Assembly: GCF_011927835.1 (NCBI RefSeq)
Contig: NZ_JAATJH010000001.1
Location: 883,104-947,103, forward strand
From: Neolewinella antarctica
GTDB lineage: Bacteria > Bacteroidota > Bacteroidia > Chitinophagales > Saprospiraceae
Direction: 5' to 3'
DNA: 64,000 nucleotides
The translations under genes were made by a program, and so were the position numbers. The number at the start of each line of letters is the position of its first letter. The first letter of the stretch is position 1. Shown here one piece after another: positions 7,851-16,255 of this stretch. The notes beneath the pieces are model-generated. The model did not search any database. It was not told where the DNA came from and saw nothing but the letters and a program-made list of their open reading frames with translations.

Positions 7851-9809
7851 CTACGAATTAACCTCCCACGTATCCAGCGCGCGGTACACCACCCGGCTGA
7901 CGTGTGACCGAATGGCCATTTCCCGAAACTTAGCGTTCGTGGGGTCTGGATTAACCCGGTTGGTTAGCAGCACGTAGACTAGGTCATTATCGGGGTCGGC
8001 CCACACGGAAGTCCCGGTGTAACCGAGGTGGCCGATGGTGTTGGTGCTTACGCCATATTCGTGTGCGCCTCCCCAACGGCCGGCCAGTCGATCGAAGGCG
8101 AGCGCCCGGTAATTGTAGGGGCCGTGACCGGTAAACAGCGCAACCGTCTCCGGACGCAAATATTCTTTACCGTGGTAGCTACCGCGGTTGTTGAGCAGTT
8201 GAAACAGTTGGCCCAAATCGTGCGCGTTTCCGAACAGCCCCGCGTGGCCACCCACGCCGCCGAGCAGAGCCGCACCTTCGTCGTGTACGTCGCCGCGCAG
8301 CAAACCGCCCCGCATCCAGGGCTCATCGATCGTCGGTACGATTCGGTGGGCGGGGAAAGTGGCGTTAGGCTTATACGTCAACCGACGTAAACCCATGGGC
8401 GCGTAGAAGTTAGCCCGCACGAATTCGTCGAGTGACTCACCGCTTACCCGCTCTACGATGAGTTGCAGCAGGTAGTAGTTGAGGTCGCTGTACTGGTGCA
8501 TCGGTTTCTTAGTGTATTCTAACTGACCGGTCAGCGCGTTCTTTACCGCGCCGGGAATTTCACGACCCAACCACTTGCCCGGCCCTAATGGATACGGATA
8601 CTCAGGACTCGACTCATCCGCCGTGAATTGCCTACTGATGAGTGGTCCGATTGGTAAGTTGGGTTGTAACCCCGTGTGGTGTGACAGCAATTGGTCGATG
8701 CGGTAACGTCCTACGAGGTTGCGCTTGAATTCGGGGAGGTAATCCCGAACGCGCTTTTTCAGCGCTAACTCGCCGCGATCGTACAGCTTCATCACCGCCA
8801 GACTGGTGGAGGCCGCCTTCGTGACGGAAGCCAGGTCGTACAAATCGGCGTTGTTGACCGCTTGCTTACGGTAGACCTGATGGCCGTAAGCCTTTTCGTA
8901 GACGACTTGCCCGCCCTTCATGACCAACAACTGCGCGCCGGGCATGGCCCGGTAGCGGATTCCGCGGTTGATTTGGTAATCGATCTTTTCCAGCTCCTCC
9001 CGGTCTACGCCCAATTGCTCGGGTAAGCGGAATCCGGTGCGGTCACCGGTTAGTCGAAAGCCCGCCCCCGCGGCGAACGCGGGCGTGGTGGTTGACAAAC
9101 GGGCGTCGATTAGTTCCGCCCCCACGAGTGCCTGTGCCAAAAACGCTTCGCTCTCTTTTGACCGCAAGGGGCAATTGATGACGGACCAATCACCCGGCAC
9201 GCCCGCTAAGCGATCGACGGGCCCGAAGTGGACGACCGTGGTTTGCTGATCGGCCGCACCCCCCAGTTCCAGGTACCACGGCAGGGTGCCGGTGAACTGA
9301 GCGTCATCGACCAGAATGACGGTCGGCAGTGCGGGGCTTACCTTCAGCACGTCCGCGACCAAGTCACTGAAAACGACTTCCTGCACGTCGGTGAAACGCG
9401 CGAGTAGGTCCAAGAAATAGCCCGGCCGGTGACCCGGTTGGTAAATGACCCGCACGGCGTCAGCGGATAACGGAAGCTTATTCGTGGGGTCGGTAAGTAG
9501 AATAGTTTGCCGCAATAAGCGCTCGTAACGCGCTACCTCGCCACGCGCGTCGGCACTCGCAAACGGCCAGTTGTAGCGCACCGCGAGCGTATCTGAACTT
9601 GGAATCCGGTTGAGGAGGATACCGAGAGGCGTTGATCTTAAAGAATCAATATTGACGGTAGGTGCGGTAGCGACGACGGCGGCCCGGCTGGGCTCGGCGA
9701 ACAGTTCAGAGAACCATCCGATGACTTCGTCCACCCAACCGGCGGCGTTGGCGCGGGCGGGTTGGAGTAAGAAAAGTGCCGTAAGTAGTGTAAAAAGAAA
9801 TGTTTTCAT
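7851..9809 (-). CDS. Secreted serine hydrolase (beta-lactamase class C type) with GH3 C-terminal remnant
   Basis: The 652-residue product starts at the ATG at 9809 with a signal peptide (MKTFLFTLLTALFLLQPARA). From about residue 275 it is a class C beta-lactamase / D-aminopeptidase-like domain: Ser328-Val-Thr-Lys331 (SxxK), SHHTGLQP, YSDLNYY (YxN) and GHLGYTGTS near the end. Residues about 70-270 look like the C-terminal domain of family 3 glycoside hydrolases plus the linker seen in Bacteroidota GH3-serine hydrolase fusions (QALVGA, then FAAGAGFRLTGDRTGFRLPEQLGV). The GH3 barrel itself is absent. Such hydrolases probably act on cell-wall peptides. The domain-loss reading is inference. Confidence 0.88.
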   Translation of the reverse strand: MKTFLFTLLTALFLLQPARANAAGWVDEVIGWFSELFAEPSRAAVVATAPTVNIDSLRSTPLGILLNRIPSSDTLAVRYNWPFASADARGEVARYERLLRQTILLTDPTNKLPLSADAVRVIYQPGHRPGYFLDLLARFTDVQEVVFSDLVADVLKVSPALPTVILVDDAQFTGTLPWYLELGGAADQQTTVVHFGPVDRLAGVPGDWSVINCPLRSKESEAFLAQALVGAELIDARLSTTTPAFAAGAGFRLTGDRTGFRLPEQLGVDREELEKIDYQINRGIRYRAMPGAQLLVMKGGQVVYEKAYGHQVYRKQAVNNADLYDLASVTKAASTSLAVMKLYDRGELALKKRVRDYLPEFKRNLVGRYRIDQLLSHHTGLQPNLPIGPLISRQFTADESSPEYPYPLGPGKWLGREIPGAVKNALTGQLEYTKKPMHQYSDLNYYLLQLIVERVSGESLDEFVRANFYAPMGLRRLTYKPNATFPAHRIVPTIDEPWMRGGLLRGDVHDEGAALLGGVGGHAGLFGNAHDLGQLFQLLNNRGSYHGKEYLRPETVALFTGHGPYNYRALAFDRLAGRWGGAHEYGVSTNTIGHLGYTGTSVWADPDNDLVYVLLTNRVNPDPTNAKFREMAIRSHVSRVVYRALDTWEVNS

Positions 9810-9827
9810 TTGGAAAGTGCGGGAACT

Positions 9828-9835
9828 CAAAACTA
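9828..9835 (-). promoter_or_regulatory. Candidate -7 promoter element of the serine hydrolase gene
   Basis: TAGTTTTG on the minus strand is an exact match to the Bacteroidota -7 consensus TAnnTTTG, 19 bp upstream of the ATG at 9809. No TTTG is seen at the -33 position. Confidence 0.45.
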
Positions 9836-9982
9836 ACGAAGAAGCGAGCGTAAGGATGAATCTACGCCGCCCCTTAAGTTTATGCTAACGTAAGATCTGA
9901 TGTATCGCGTACACAACCAGGAGTTCTTAACTTCGCACGTGGACGTGTTATTTACGGTACACTTGGTAAAAATTTTACGCTT

Positions 9983-11317
9983 TTGATTACCCCTACCCTA
10001 TTCTTTCTTGCCCTGGTACTTACGCTCGTAATCGGCGGATTACTGGGCTGGCTATTCGCCCGTACGCGTTTGACGGCCAACTACTTGGCCCGGGAGGAGG
10101 TCGGCCGGGATTACGTGCGGGCGGAAGTCCACCAGCAAGTACGCTCGGAGGCCGATCTGCACTACGAAAACTTGCAGGAAAAAGTAAACGGTGAACGGGA
10201 GCTGAGCGCAAGCCTGGCGGAAACTCGCTCCGATCTACGCCACCTGAAAACAAAGCTCAGCGACCAACAAGCTGAAATGGAACGCCTCCAGCAGGCAAGC
10301 CTCGCCCAGTTCGAGCGCACGGCCGACCGGCTTTTCCAGGAAAAGTCTCAACGCTTCACCGCGCAAAACGCTACCCAGTTGACGAGCATCCTCCAGCCGC
10401 TGCGCGAGCGGATAGAGGGGTTTGAAAACCAGGTAGAAAGCAGGTTCCGCGAAGAGACGAAGGACCGCATCAGCCTCCGCGAGGAAATCAAAAACCTCCA
10501 GCAACTCAACAGTCAAATCAGCATCGAAGCCAATAACCTCGCCAGTGCCCTGCGCGGCAACAGCAAAACCCAGGGCGACTGGGGCGAGTGGCAACTGCTG
10601 ACGCTGCTCGAAGCGAGCGGGTTGCAACAAGGTGTTCACTTCGACGCCCAGAGCTCCTACCGCGATGGTAACGAGCAACTTAAGCGCCCCGACTTCATCA
10701 TCAACCTACCCGACGGCAAACACCTCATCATCGACTCCAAAGTGAGCCTGACGGCCTACGATCGCTACTGCGCCGCGGGTGAGGATACTGATGACCGGAA
10801 AATCCACGCCCGCGCACACTTGCGGAGTATGCGGCAGCACGTCCTCGACCTCGCCAGCAAGAATTACACTTCGCTCCACCAGATTACTTCCCCGGACTAT
10901 CTGCTCATGTTCATCCCCATCGAGCCCGCCTTCGGACTGGCCCTAGCGACCGACCAGGGCATATTCCTCGAGGCGCTGGAGCGTAACGTCGTGATCGTAA
11001 CGCCCTCTACGCTGCTGGCGACTTTACGCACGGTGAGCTTCATCTGGAAGCAGGATAGCCAGAAGAAAAACGTGCTGGAGATCGCGCGGCAGAGCGGCAT
11101 GTTGTACGACGGGTTCGTCGCCTTCACCGAGGAACTCCAAAAAATCGGCAAGCAACTGGACCGCGCGCAGGATGCTTACCATTCGGCCTACAAGAAATTG
11201 TCGACGGGTGGCAAGTACGGATCCACCCTGGTTGGCCGTGCGGAAAAACTGCGTAAGCTGGGGGCCAAAAGTAAACGCCAGTTAGACCAGCGCTTGCTGG
11301 ATAAGGAAGAGGAGTGA
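9983..11317 (+). CDS. rmuC: DNA recombination protein RmuC
   Basis: The 444-residue product has the RmuC layout. An N-terminal membrane anchor (about residues 4-26, LFFLALVLTLVIGGLLGWLF) is followed by a long coiled coil to about 190. The PD-(D/E)XK-like nuclease domain follows, with GNSKTQGDWGEWQLLTLLEASGL, RPDFIINLPDGKHLIIDSKVSL and FIPIEPAF. RmuC limits rearrangements at inverted repeats, which is of interest given the palindromic repeats in this genome. The start is TTG: no ATG occurs until well into the coiled coil, and the TTG exactly precedes the anchor. TAACTTCG at 9928-9935 could be its -7 element. Confidence 0.94.
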   Translation: MITPTLFFLALVLTLVIGGLLGWLFARTRLTANYLAREEVGRDYVRAEVHQQVRSEADLHYENLQEKVNGERELSASLAETRSDLRHLKTKLSDQQAEMERLQQASLAQFERTADRLFQEKSQRFTAQNATQLTSILQPLRERIEGFENQVESRFREETKDRISLREEIKNLQQLNSQISIEANNLASALRGNSKTQGDWGEWQLLTLLEASGLQQGVHFDAQSSYRDGNEQLKRPDFIINLPDGKHLIIDSKVSLTAYDRYCAAGEDTDDRKIHARAHLRSMRQHVLDLASKNYTSLHQITSPDYLLMFIPIEPAFGLALATDQGIFLEALERNVVIVTPSTLLATLRTVSFIWKQDSQKKNVLEIARQSGMLYDGFVAFTEELQKIGKQLDRAQDAYHSAYKKLSTGGKYGSTLVGRAEKLRKLGAKSKRQLDQRLLDKEEE

Positions 11318-11337
11318 CCCGGTAAAATGCTCAATTC

Positions 11338-11751
11338 TCACGGGGAGGCATCCGGCCCACCCAGTTGCTCGGCGATCTTGTCCTTCGAGCCGTTGTCTTG
11401 CAACTCGATTTCCTTTTCCATTTCCTTGGTCAGGAAGTAATTCAGGACGGTCCGGATGACGGCGATGGCGCCCAGTTTACCGATCGAGTCCCAGTCCGGG
11501 GCAATGGCCGTTCCTAAAATGTCGGCGGCCAGTTGAAACTCGAGCGCGACCACCAGGTAACGAGCTAAGCTCAGGCGGAGTGGGATATTATTGTCGTTGT
11601 GCCCCAGGAACAATTGCCCTCCGTACCGGGCCAAACTGATGATGACGCCCCACCCGATGATGAGTACTCCCGCTACTTCTACCACCAGCTTCAGCCAATC
11701 CGCCGCCCGGTAAACAAAAGTCTCACTCGACCCGAATAGCGTTTCCTCCAT
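11338..11751 (-). CDS. DUF1622 family membrane protein
   Basis: From the ATG at 11751 the product has 137 residues. An upstream in-frame extension of 34 residues overlaps the divergent rlmF region and looks non-coding. Two hydrophobic segments (about 20-42 and 60-85) are followed by the family pattern LRLSLARYLVVALEFQLAADILGTA, then IRTVLNYFLTKEMEKEIE, typical of DUF1622. The function of the family is not known. Its 3' end faces rmuC with a 20-bp gap and no visible terminator. Confidence 0.85.
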   Translation of the reverse strand: MEETLFGSSETFVYRAADWLKLVVEVAGVLIIGWGVIISLARYGGQLFLGHNDNNIPLRLSLARYLVVALEFQLAADILGTAIAPDWDSIGKLGAIAVIRTVLNYFLTKEMEKEIELQDNGSKDKIAEQLGGPDASP

Positions 11752-11820
11752 GCTAAGCCAACCCGGACTTCCCACGCGATGTTTGTCCCGGTTGCCGCCC
11801 TCCTCCCCACAATCTCGCCC

Positions 11821-12714
11821 ATGCACCCCAAGAACCGTTACCACGCCGACCACGATTTTCCGGCGCTCGCCCGCGTAGTCCCGGAGCTAACCGCCCACTT
11901 CATCACCACGCCGGACGGGCGGATTAGCCTAGATTTCCCCCACCCCGATGCCGTGCTCCAACTCAACCGCGCCCTCCTGCTGCGCGACTACCAACTCAAA
12001 TTCTGGAACCTGCCCCCCGGAAGCCTCTGCCCCGGCGTCCCCGGCCGGCTGGATTACGTGCACGTTATTGCCGACTTACTAAAAATTTGGGCGCGGCCGC
12101 CGGTGCCGGGTAAAAACAGTGGGGAGCAAAAAAAACCCGCAGCAATTACTGGCCTGGATATCGGTACCGGTGCTTCGTTGATCTACCCCATTCTCGGTTC
12201 CCACGAATACGGCTGGCATTTCGTGGGCACGGACGTTGAGGACCAGTCTCTAAAAGTTGCCCGCGCGCTCGTGGACTTTAACCCGAGGCTCGCGGATAAA
12301 ATCACCCTACGCAAACAAGCGGACGGTGCGAAAATATTCAGTGGCGTAATCCGTGGGGACGACCGGTTCGCATTTTCCACGTGCAACCCACCTTTCTACG
12401 CTAACGCCGACGAGGCTAAACAAGCTTCCGAGAAGAAGTGGGCAAAACTTGGTAACGACACCAAAACTGGCTACAACTTTGGCGGCCGCGCCAACGAATT
12501 ATGGACGCCCGGTGGCGAGCCCGCCTTCCTCAGGCGGATGATCAAAGAATCAAAGGAGTTTGCGCAGCAGGTCGGCTGGTTCACCACGCTCGTTTCCCAA
12601 AAAAGCTATCTCCGGGCGGCAAAGGAATTGTTGGGCCGGGCCGGGGCAACGGTCAAAATCATTCCGATCGGTCAGGGAGGGAAAATCCGGCGGGTGTTAG
12701 CTTGGCATTATTGA
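11821..12714 (+). CDS. rlmF: 23S rRNA (adenine-1618-N6)-methyltransferase RlmF
   Basis: The product has 297 residues from ATG 11821 (MHPKNRYHADHDFPAL), the conserved family N-terminus. An ATG 42 bp upstream adds non-homologous sequence. RlmF methylates N6 of A1618 in 23S rRNA. The SAM-binding motif is LDIGTGASLIYPILG and the catalytic motif NPPF lies at residues 189-192. Between IADLL and the SAM motif there is an extra segment of about 20 residues (about 89-110) not expected from the E. coli protein. It contains residues ARPPVPG encoded by a copy of the dispersed GC-rich repeat. The gene is otherwise intact. Confidence 0.93.
   Translation: MHPKNRYHADHDFPALARVVPELTAHFITTPDGRISLDFPHPDAVLQLNRALLLRDYQLKFWNLPPGSLCPGVPGRLDYVHVIADLLKIWARPPVPGKNSGEQKKPAAITGLDIGTGASLIYPILGSHEYGWHFVGTDVEDQSLKVARALVDFNPRLADKITLRKQADGAKIFSGVIRGDDRFAFSTCNPPFYANADEAKQASEKKWAKLGNDTKTGYNFGGRANELWTPGGEPAFLRRMIKESKEFAQQVGWFTTLVSQKSYLRAAKELLGRAGATVKIIPIGQGGKIRRVLAWHY
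12089..12107 (+). repeat. Dispersed GC-rich repeat, copy inside rlmF
   Basis: The core gggcgcggccgccggtgcc fits the consensus exactly and is followed by ggg and an A-rich run. It is read in frame as ARPPVP (residues 91-96 of RlmF) within an insertion between two conserved blocks. Confidence 0.7.
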
Positions 12715-12915
12715 CACAGCGGGATTCACATCAACTCACCCGCTAGGCACCGGCTACTTCTACGGACGACGGGCCGTCTCGGCGCGAGATGCAGGATAGC
12801 TACTCATATCGGGTTTGCTCGTGCCGGGACGACGCATCGTCCGAAGTCAACTTACTGCTAGTCCGCTGTAACTCCCGAACCAGGCAATTCTTCCTTAAGA
12901 TTAAGCAAATGAGAA

Positions 12916-12945
12916 AGCGGGCAAAGAATTTCTTCCTCACCCGCT
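12916..12945 (-). terminator. Possible terminator downstream of xylA
   Basis: On the minus strand AGCGGG and CCCGCT flank an 18-base loop that itself contains AAGAAATTCTT. TTTCTC follows. The stem is short, so this is tentative. The same ctcacccgct string occurs at 12735-12744. The rest of the 264-bp gap between rlmF and xylA shows nothing I can name. Confidence 0.35.
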
Positions 12946-12978
12946 CAGAACTTTACCGTGAGGTTGATGCGTAGAAGT

Positions 12979-14292
12979 TTAGCTGTACTGGGTAACGATA
13001 TTCTCGTAGAGCTCCTGCCGGCCGCTGGTCATTGTGGGTTCGCCCTGCTTCCGACCGAGTTCGGCCAATTGCTCCAGCGTCATCTTACCGTTTTCGTAGC
13101 TGGCACCCTGGCCCGCGTCAAAGCTGGCGTAGCGATCCTGACGCAGTGCCTTATACTTGCTGGAGGTAAGAATTTTGTCGGCGGCCACGAGCGCGCGGGC
13201 GAAAGCATCCATGCCTCCAATGTGGGCGTGGAAGATGTCCACCAGGTCCGTCGAGTTCCTCCGGGTCTTAGCGTCGAAATTGACGCCGCCGCCCTGAATG
13301 CCACCACCTTCGAGGATGACCAGCATGGCCTCCGTCAGTTCCGGCACGTTGGTGGGAAACTGGTCGGTATCCCAACCGTTCTGGTAATCTCCCCGGTTCG
13401 CGTCGATGCTACCGAGTAGCCCGTCGGCTACGGCCACGGCAATCTCGTGCTGGAAAGTGTGCTGAGCCAGCGTGGCGTGGTTGACTTCGATGTTGAGCTT
13501 GAAGTCGTCCATGAGGTCGTACTTCCGTAGGAACCCGGAAACGGTCGCGCTGTCAAAATCGTACTGGTGCTTGCTCGGCTCGAACGGTTTTGGCTCGATG
13601 AAGAACGTACCGGTGAATCCCTGGCCACGCGCGTAATCACGTGCCATCGTCAGAAATTGTGCCAGGTGATCCACTTCCCGGCCCATGTCCGTGTTGAGCA
13701 GGCTCATGTAACCTTCCCGACCGCCCCAGAAGACGTAATTTTCACCACCTAGCTTGATCGTTGCGTCGATGGCGTTTTTTAACTGTGCGCCGGCGTAGGC
13801 GACAACGTTGAAATCAGGGTTCGTACTAGCGCCGTTCATGTAGCGTGGGTTACTGAATAGGTTGGCCGTCCCCCACAACACCTTTATGTCGGTGGCTTCC
13901 ATTTTCTCCCTGATGTAATCGGTCACTTCATCCAGTCGCTTGGCGTAAGTTTCCAGATCGGCACCGTTTTCTTCGAGGAGGTCGACGTCGTGAAAGCAGA
14001 AGTAGTCCAGGCCGAGCTTCTCCATGATCTCAAAACCGGCGTCCACGGCGTTCTTGGCTTCCCGGACGGGGTCGGCGTCACCGAGCCAGGGGTAGCTGGC
14101 CGTGCCGGGGCCGAAAGGGTCTCCTCCGGTGTTGCGAAGCGTGTGCCACCAGGCCATGGAAAATTTGAAGTGCTCGGCCATCGTTTTGCCGGCGACGACC
14201 TGAGTCTTATCGTAGTACTTGAAAGCCAGCGGATTATCGCTTGCGGGTCCTTCAAATTTAATCTTGGGGATGTCTTGAAAGTAAGTAGTCAT
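12979..14292 (-). CDS. xylA: Xylose isomerase
   Basis: The 437-residue product from the ATG at 14292 begins MTTYFQDIPKIKFEGP, matching long (class II) xylose isomerases. A 40-residue in-frame upstream extension is rejected. It converts D-xylose to D-xylulose with two divalent metals. Active-site segments are visible: FCFHDVDL (catalytic His), VFWGGREGYMSLLNTDM, FIEPKPFEPSKHQYDFD, NIEVNHATLAQHTFQHE and GSIDANRGD. No xylulokinase or transporter gene is adjacent. A promoter element similar to TTACTTTG occurs at 14380-14387. Confidence 0.96.
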   Translation of the reverse strand: MTTYFQDIPKIKFEGPASDNPLAFKYYDKTQVVAGKTMAEHFKFSMAWWHTLRNTGGDPFGPGTASYPWLGDADPVREAKNAVDAGFEIMEKLGLDYFCFHDVDLLEENGADLETYAKRLDEVTDYIREKMEATDIKVLWGTANLFSNPRYMNGASTNPDFNVVAYAGAQLKNAIDATIKLGGENYVFWGGREGYMSLLNTDMGREVDHLAQFLTMARDYARGQGFTGTFFIEPKPFEPSKHQYDFDSATVSGFLRKYDLMDDFKLNIEVNHATLAQHTFQHEIAVAVADGLLGSIDANRGDYQNGWDTDQFPTNVPELTEAMLVILEGGGIQGGGVNFDAKTRRNSTDLVDIFHAHIGGMDAFARALVAADKILTSSKYKALRQDRYASFDAGQGASYENGKMTLEQLAELGRKQGEPTMTSGRQELYENIVTQYS

Positions 14293-14464
14293 GTTGCGAA
14301 GAGAACTTGATTCGTATGATGGAACGTGAGCGGGGCGTATTCCCCGTACCGTTACGTGGAAATTAGGCCAGCCTCCGCCAAAGTAAGGTACGGAGTTGTA
14401 AAACCCCCACAACCTAGCAAATGCAATCGGTTGGTGGTGCCTAGTTTTATCTTCCTGCCGTCAA

Positions 14465-14824
14465 TTACTTACCGGGCTCCTGCGGAATAGCCCCCGTCGC
14501 TTGCCCAAAAAAGAAAGTAAACTGCTGCATCTGATTGGCTAATTCCTTATTGCCGGTAGCCCGAAAGTAGGTGTCGGCCAGGCCGCGCAGGGTCTGGTAC
14601 ATGAACCGGTCCATCTCAACGACCTGCATCTCCTTCGTCCAAAGGTCGATTTTCATCGTTTCCTTCGACTGCTCGTTAAAGATGGCCAGCAACATCCCCT
14701 TACAGGCTTCCGCGGGGCCCTTATTGTCGCTCGCCTTCCACTTGATCTCTACGGGCATTTTGGTGTCGTCGAGACCGACTTCAACCGTGATGGTGGAACG
14801 TTTCTTAACTGTTGGCTTGGCCAT
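14465..14824 (-). CDS. gldC: Gliding motility protein GldC
   Basis: The 119-residue protein matches the GldC pattern: a beta-rich first half (STITVEVGLDDTKMPVEIKW), ACKGMLLAIFNEQSKETMKIDLWTKEM, then a helical half VVEMDRFMYQTLRGLADTYFRATG. GldC is a small cytoplasmic protein required for, or accessory to, Bacteroidota gliding. Its biochemical role is not settled. The chain has a Lys-rich N-terminus and a slightly extended C-terminus. It is a single gene with TACCTTCG at 14865-14872 about 40 bp upstream, a candidate -7 box. Confidence 0.88.
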   Translation of the reverse strand: MAKPTVKKRSTITVEVGLDDTKMPVEIKWKASDNKGPAEACKGMLLAIFNEQSKETMKIDLWTKEMQVVEMDRFMYQTLRGLADTYFRATGNKELANQMQQFTFFFGQATGAIPQEPGK

Positions 14825-14864
14825 GTTGGCTTTTTTTTGGGTTCGTAGTTTTTATAGCAAGGGG

Positions 14865-14872
14865 CGAAGGTA
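14865..14872 (-). promoter_or_regulatory. Candidate -7 promoter element of gldC
   Basis: The minus-strand sequence is TACCTTCG, one base from TAnnTTTG, in the right orientation about 40 bp upstream of the gldC start. Confidence 0.35.
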
Positions 14873-14957
14873 AGGTTTGGCGCATACGAACACTCCGATT
14901 AAATAGCTACCGAGCAACCATCCACTGAGGTTAGGTGATTGGTACGCCCGTACTTTT

Positions 14958-15956
14958 TTATTCCAACGCTTCGACTACCTCTTCGAACCAGTTATCGAGC
15001 ATAGCGACTTCCGTGATGTCGGTACATACTTTGACGTCATTTCCGTCTTCTACCGGAGCGCGGTACTCCTTCAGCATGGCCAGTTGAGGGTCAAACCAGG
15101 CCGACACCAAAGCTACACCCGGCAAGAGCTGGCTACTGGGGTCGCCGTCTTGCCCCGTAGCCCGGCGATCGTCACCACCCCAACTACTCATGAGGTACTG
15201 GGTAAATCGTGCCTCCCGCGGCAGCTTGGTAGCCAGCTCAGCCCGGTCAACCCGCAGCCCGTCGCCAACCGTCCGGGGCATAACCGTCAACTCCAGGCGG
15301 GGGGCGGTGAGCAACAGTTCCAAAGCGATGGGGTCGCTACCGGAACCACCCGCCGTATTTTCGACCAGACCCGTCGCCCCGTGGTAATCAAAGCCGAGGT
15401 AATGAACGTGGATGACCGGTATAATTTCGGGGTCGAGCAAGATTGCGCTCGCAACATTAGTGCAGGAGCCGAGCACGAAAATGTGTAATTTATTCCGAGA
15501 GCTCGCCCGGGAGGCACGCTCCACGATGAAGGCGGCGGCGCGGGATTTGAGGGGTTTGTTCTTGGCGGAGAGGGGTCGATTGCTCCCCACCAATGTTCTC
15601 ATATCCGGCCGCAACGTCAAACGGGCTAACTCTTCGTTGATCGCTTGAGCTGCGTCCGCGGACCGGGCGGCGGCCAGGGGCGCGTCGTGGTACTGAGACG
15701 CGGTGATGCCGGCCAGGCGGGGGCCGGTCTTTCCCCGGTCGTCGCGGGCCAATGCTCCGACGATGGCAAATACGTCGTCGACGCCGTTGCCCGTACCGGC
15801 GTCGATGATGTATTCGGTGGTAGCGTTGGGTGCGTCCGCGCTGACGACGTTTCCGTAATCCCGGTCGCCAATGATGTTGCGGAAAAAGTAGATGACACCG
15901 AGAACCGTAAACACGGCTACGGCAACAGCGACGATGGTGGGAAGTGATCTTTTCAT
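14958..15956 (-). CDS. Membrane-anchored nucleoside-hydrolase-like protein
   Basis: From the ATG at 15956 the product has 332 residues. A signal anchor at about residues 5-25 (VAVAVAVFTVLGVIYFF) puts the rest outside the inner membrane. The fold pattern is that of inosine/uridine-preferring nucleoside hydrolases: the N-terminal metal loop (here DAGTGNGVDDVFAI), GSCTNVASAILLDPEIIPVIHVHYLGFDY (equivalent to GPLTNLA...), and SDPIALELLLTAP. In true hydrolases the loop is DxDPGxDD. Here the second Asp is Gly, so calcium binding may be altered. I infer a divergent or inactive relative. An in-frame upstream extension to 16049 is not supported. Confidence 0.75.
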   Translation of the reverse strand: MKRSLPTIVAVAVAVFTVLGVIYFFRNIIGDRDYGNVVSADAPNATTEYIIDAGTGNGVDDVFAIVGALARDDRGKTGPRLAGITASQYHDAPLAAARSADAAQAINEELARLTLRPDMRTLVGSNRPLSAKNKPLKSRAAAFIVERASRASSRNKLHIFVLGSCTNVASAILLDPEIIPVIHVHYLGFDYHGATGLVENTAGGSGSDPIALELLLTAPRLELTVMPRTVGDGLRVDRAELATKLPREARFTQYLMSSWGGDDRRATGQDGDPSSQLLPGVALVSAWFDPQLAMLKEYRAPVEDGNDVKVCTDITEVAMLDNWFEEVVEALE

Positions 15957-16058
15957 GGGCGGGGTTTCCGGTTGGGCGGGCATGTTTGAAACCGCCGAAG
16001 TCCGGTGGGGTTGCGTCACCCGGGGCTTACGCGCAACCGCCACGGTCACAACAATTAT

Positions 16059-16162
16059 GCGCGGCCGCGGGTGCCGGAAAAATTGGGAAGAAGCAGTGAG
16101 CGAGCCGCACTAACCCCGCTCCGCATTTTTCCCAATCCTCAATGCATCCCGCGACCGCGCCC
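16059..16162. repeat. Dispersed GC-rich repeat, inverted pair
   Basis: The left arm core is gcgcggccgcgggtgcc (16059-16075), followed by ggaaaaattgggaagaag. The right arm, 16144-16162, is the reverse complement of gggcgcggtcgcgggatgc. The aaaaattggg next to the left arm also recurs inverted as catttttccc near 16125. The pair could form a long stem. It lies between the nucleoside-hydrolase-like gene and the type A T9SS gene. Confidence 0.75.
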
Positions 16163-16255
16163 TAACTGCGAGCAAAACCTGGCGAAATAACTAGTATGGC
16201 AAAAGTGTAACGGAAGTAATTCTCGGGTCATAAGACCGTGTACCAACGCACGACT

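Noticed and set aside
12789-12974. 61-codon frame between rlmF and xylA
   Set aside because: There is no recognisable feature, and it overlaps a likely terminator hairpin of xylA.
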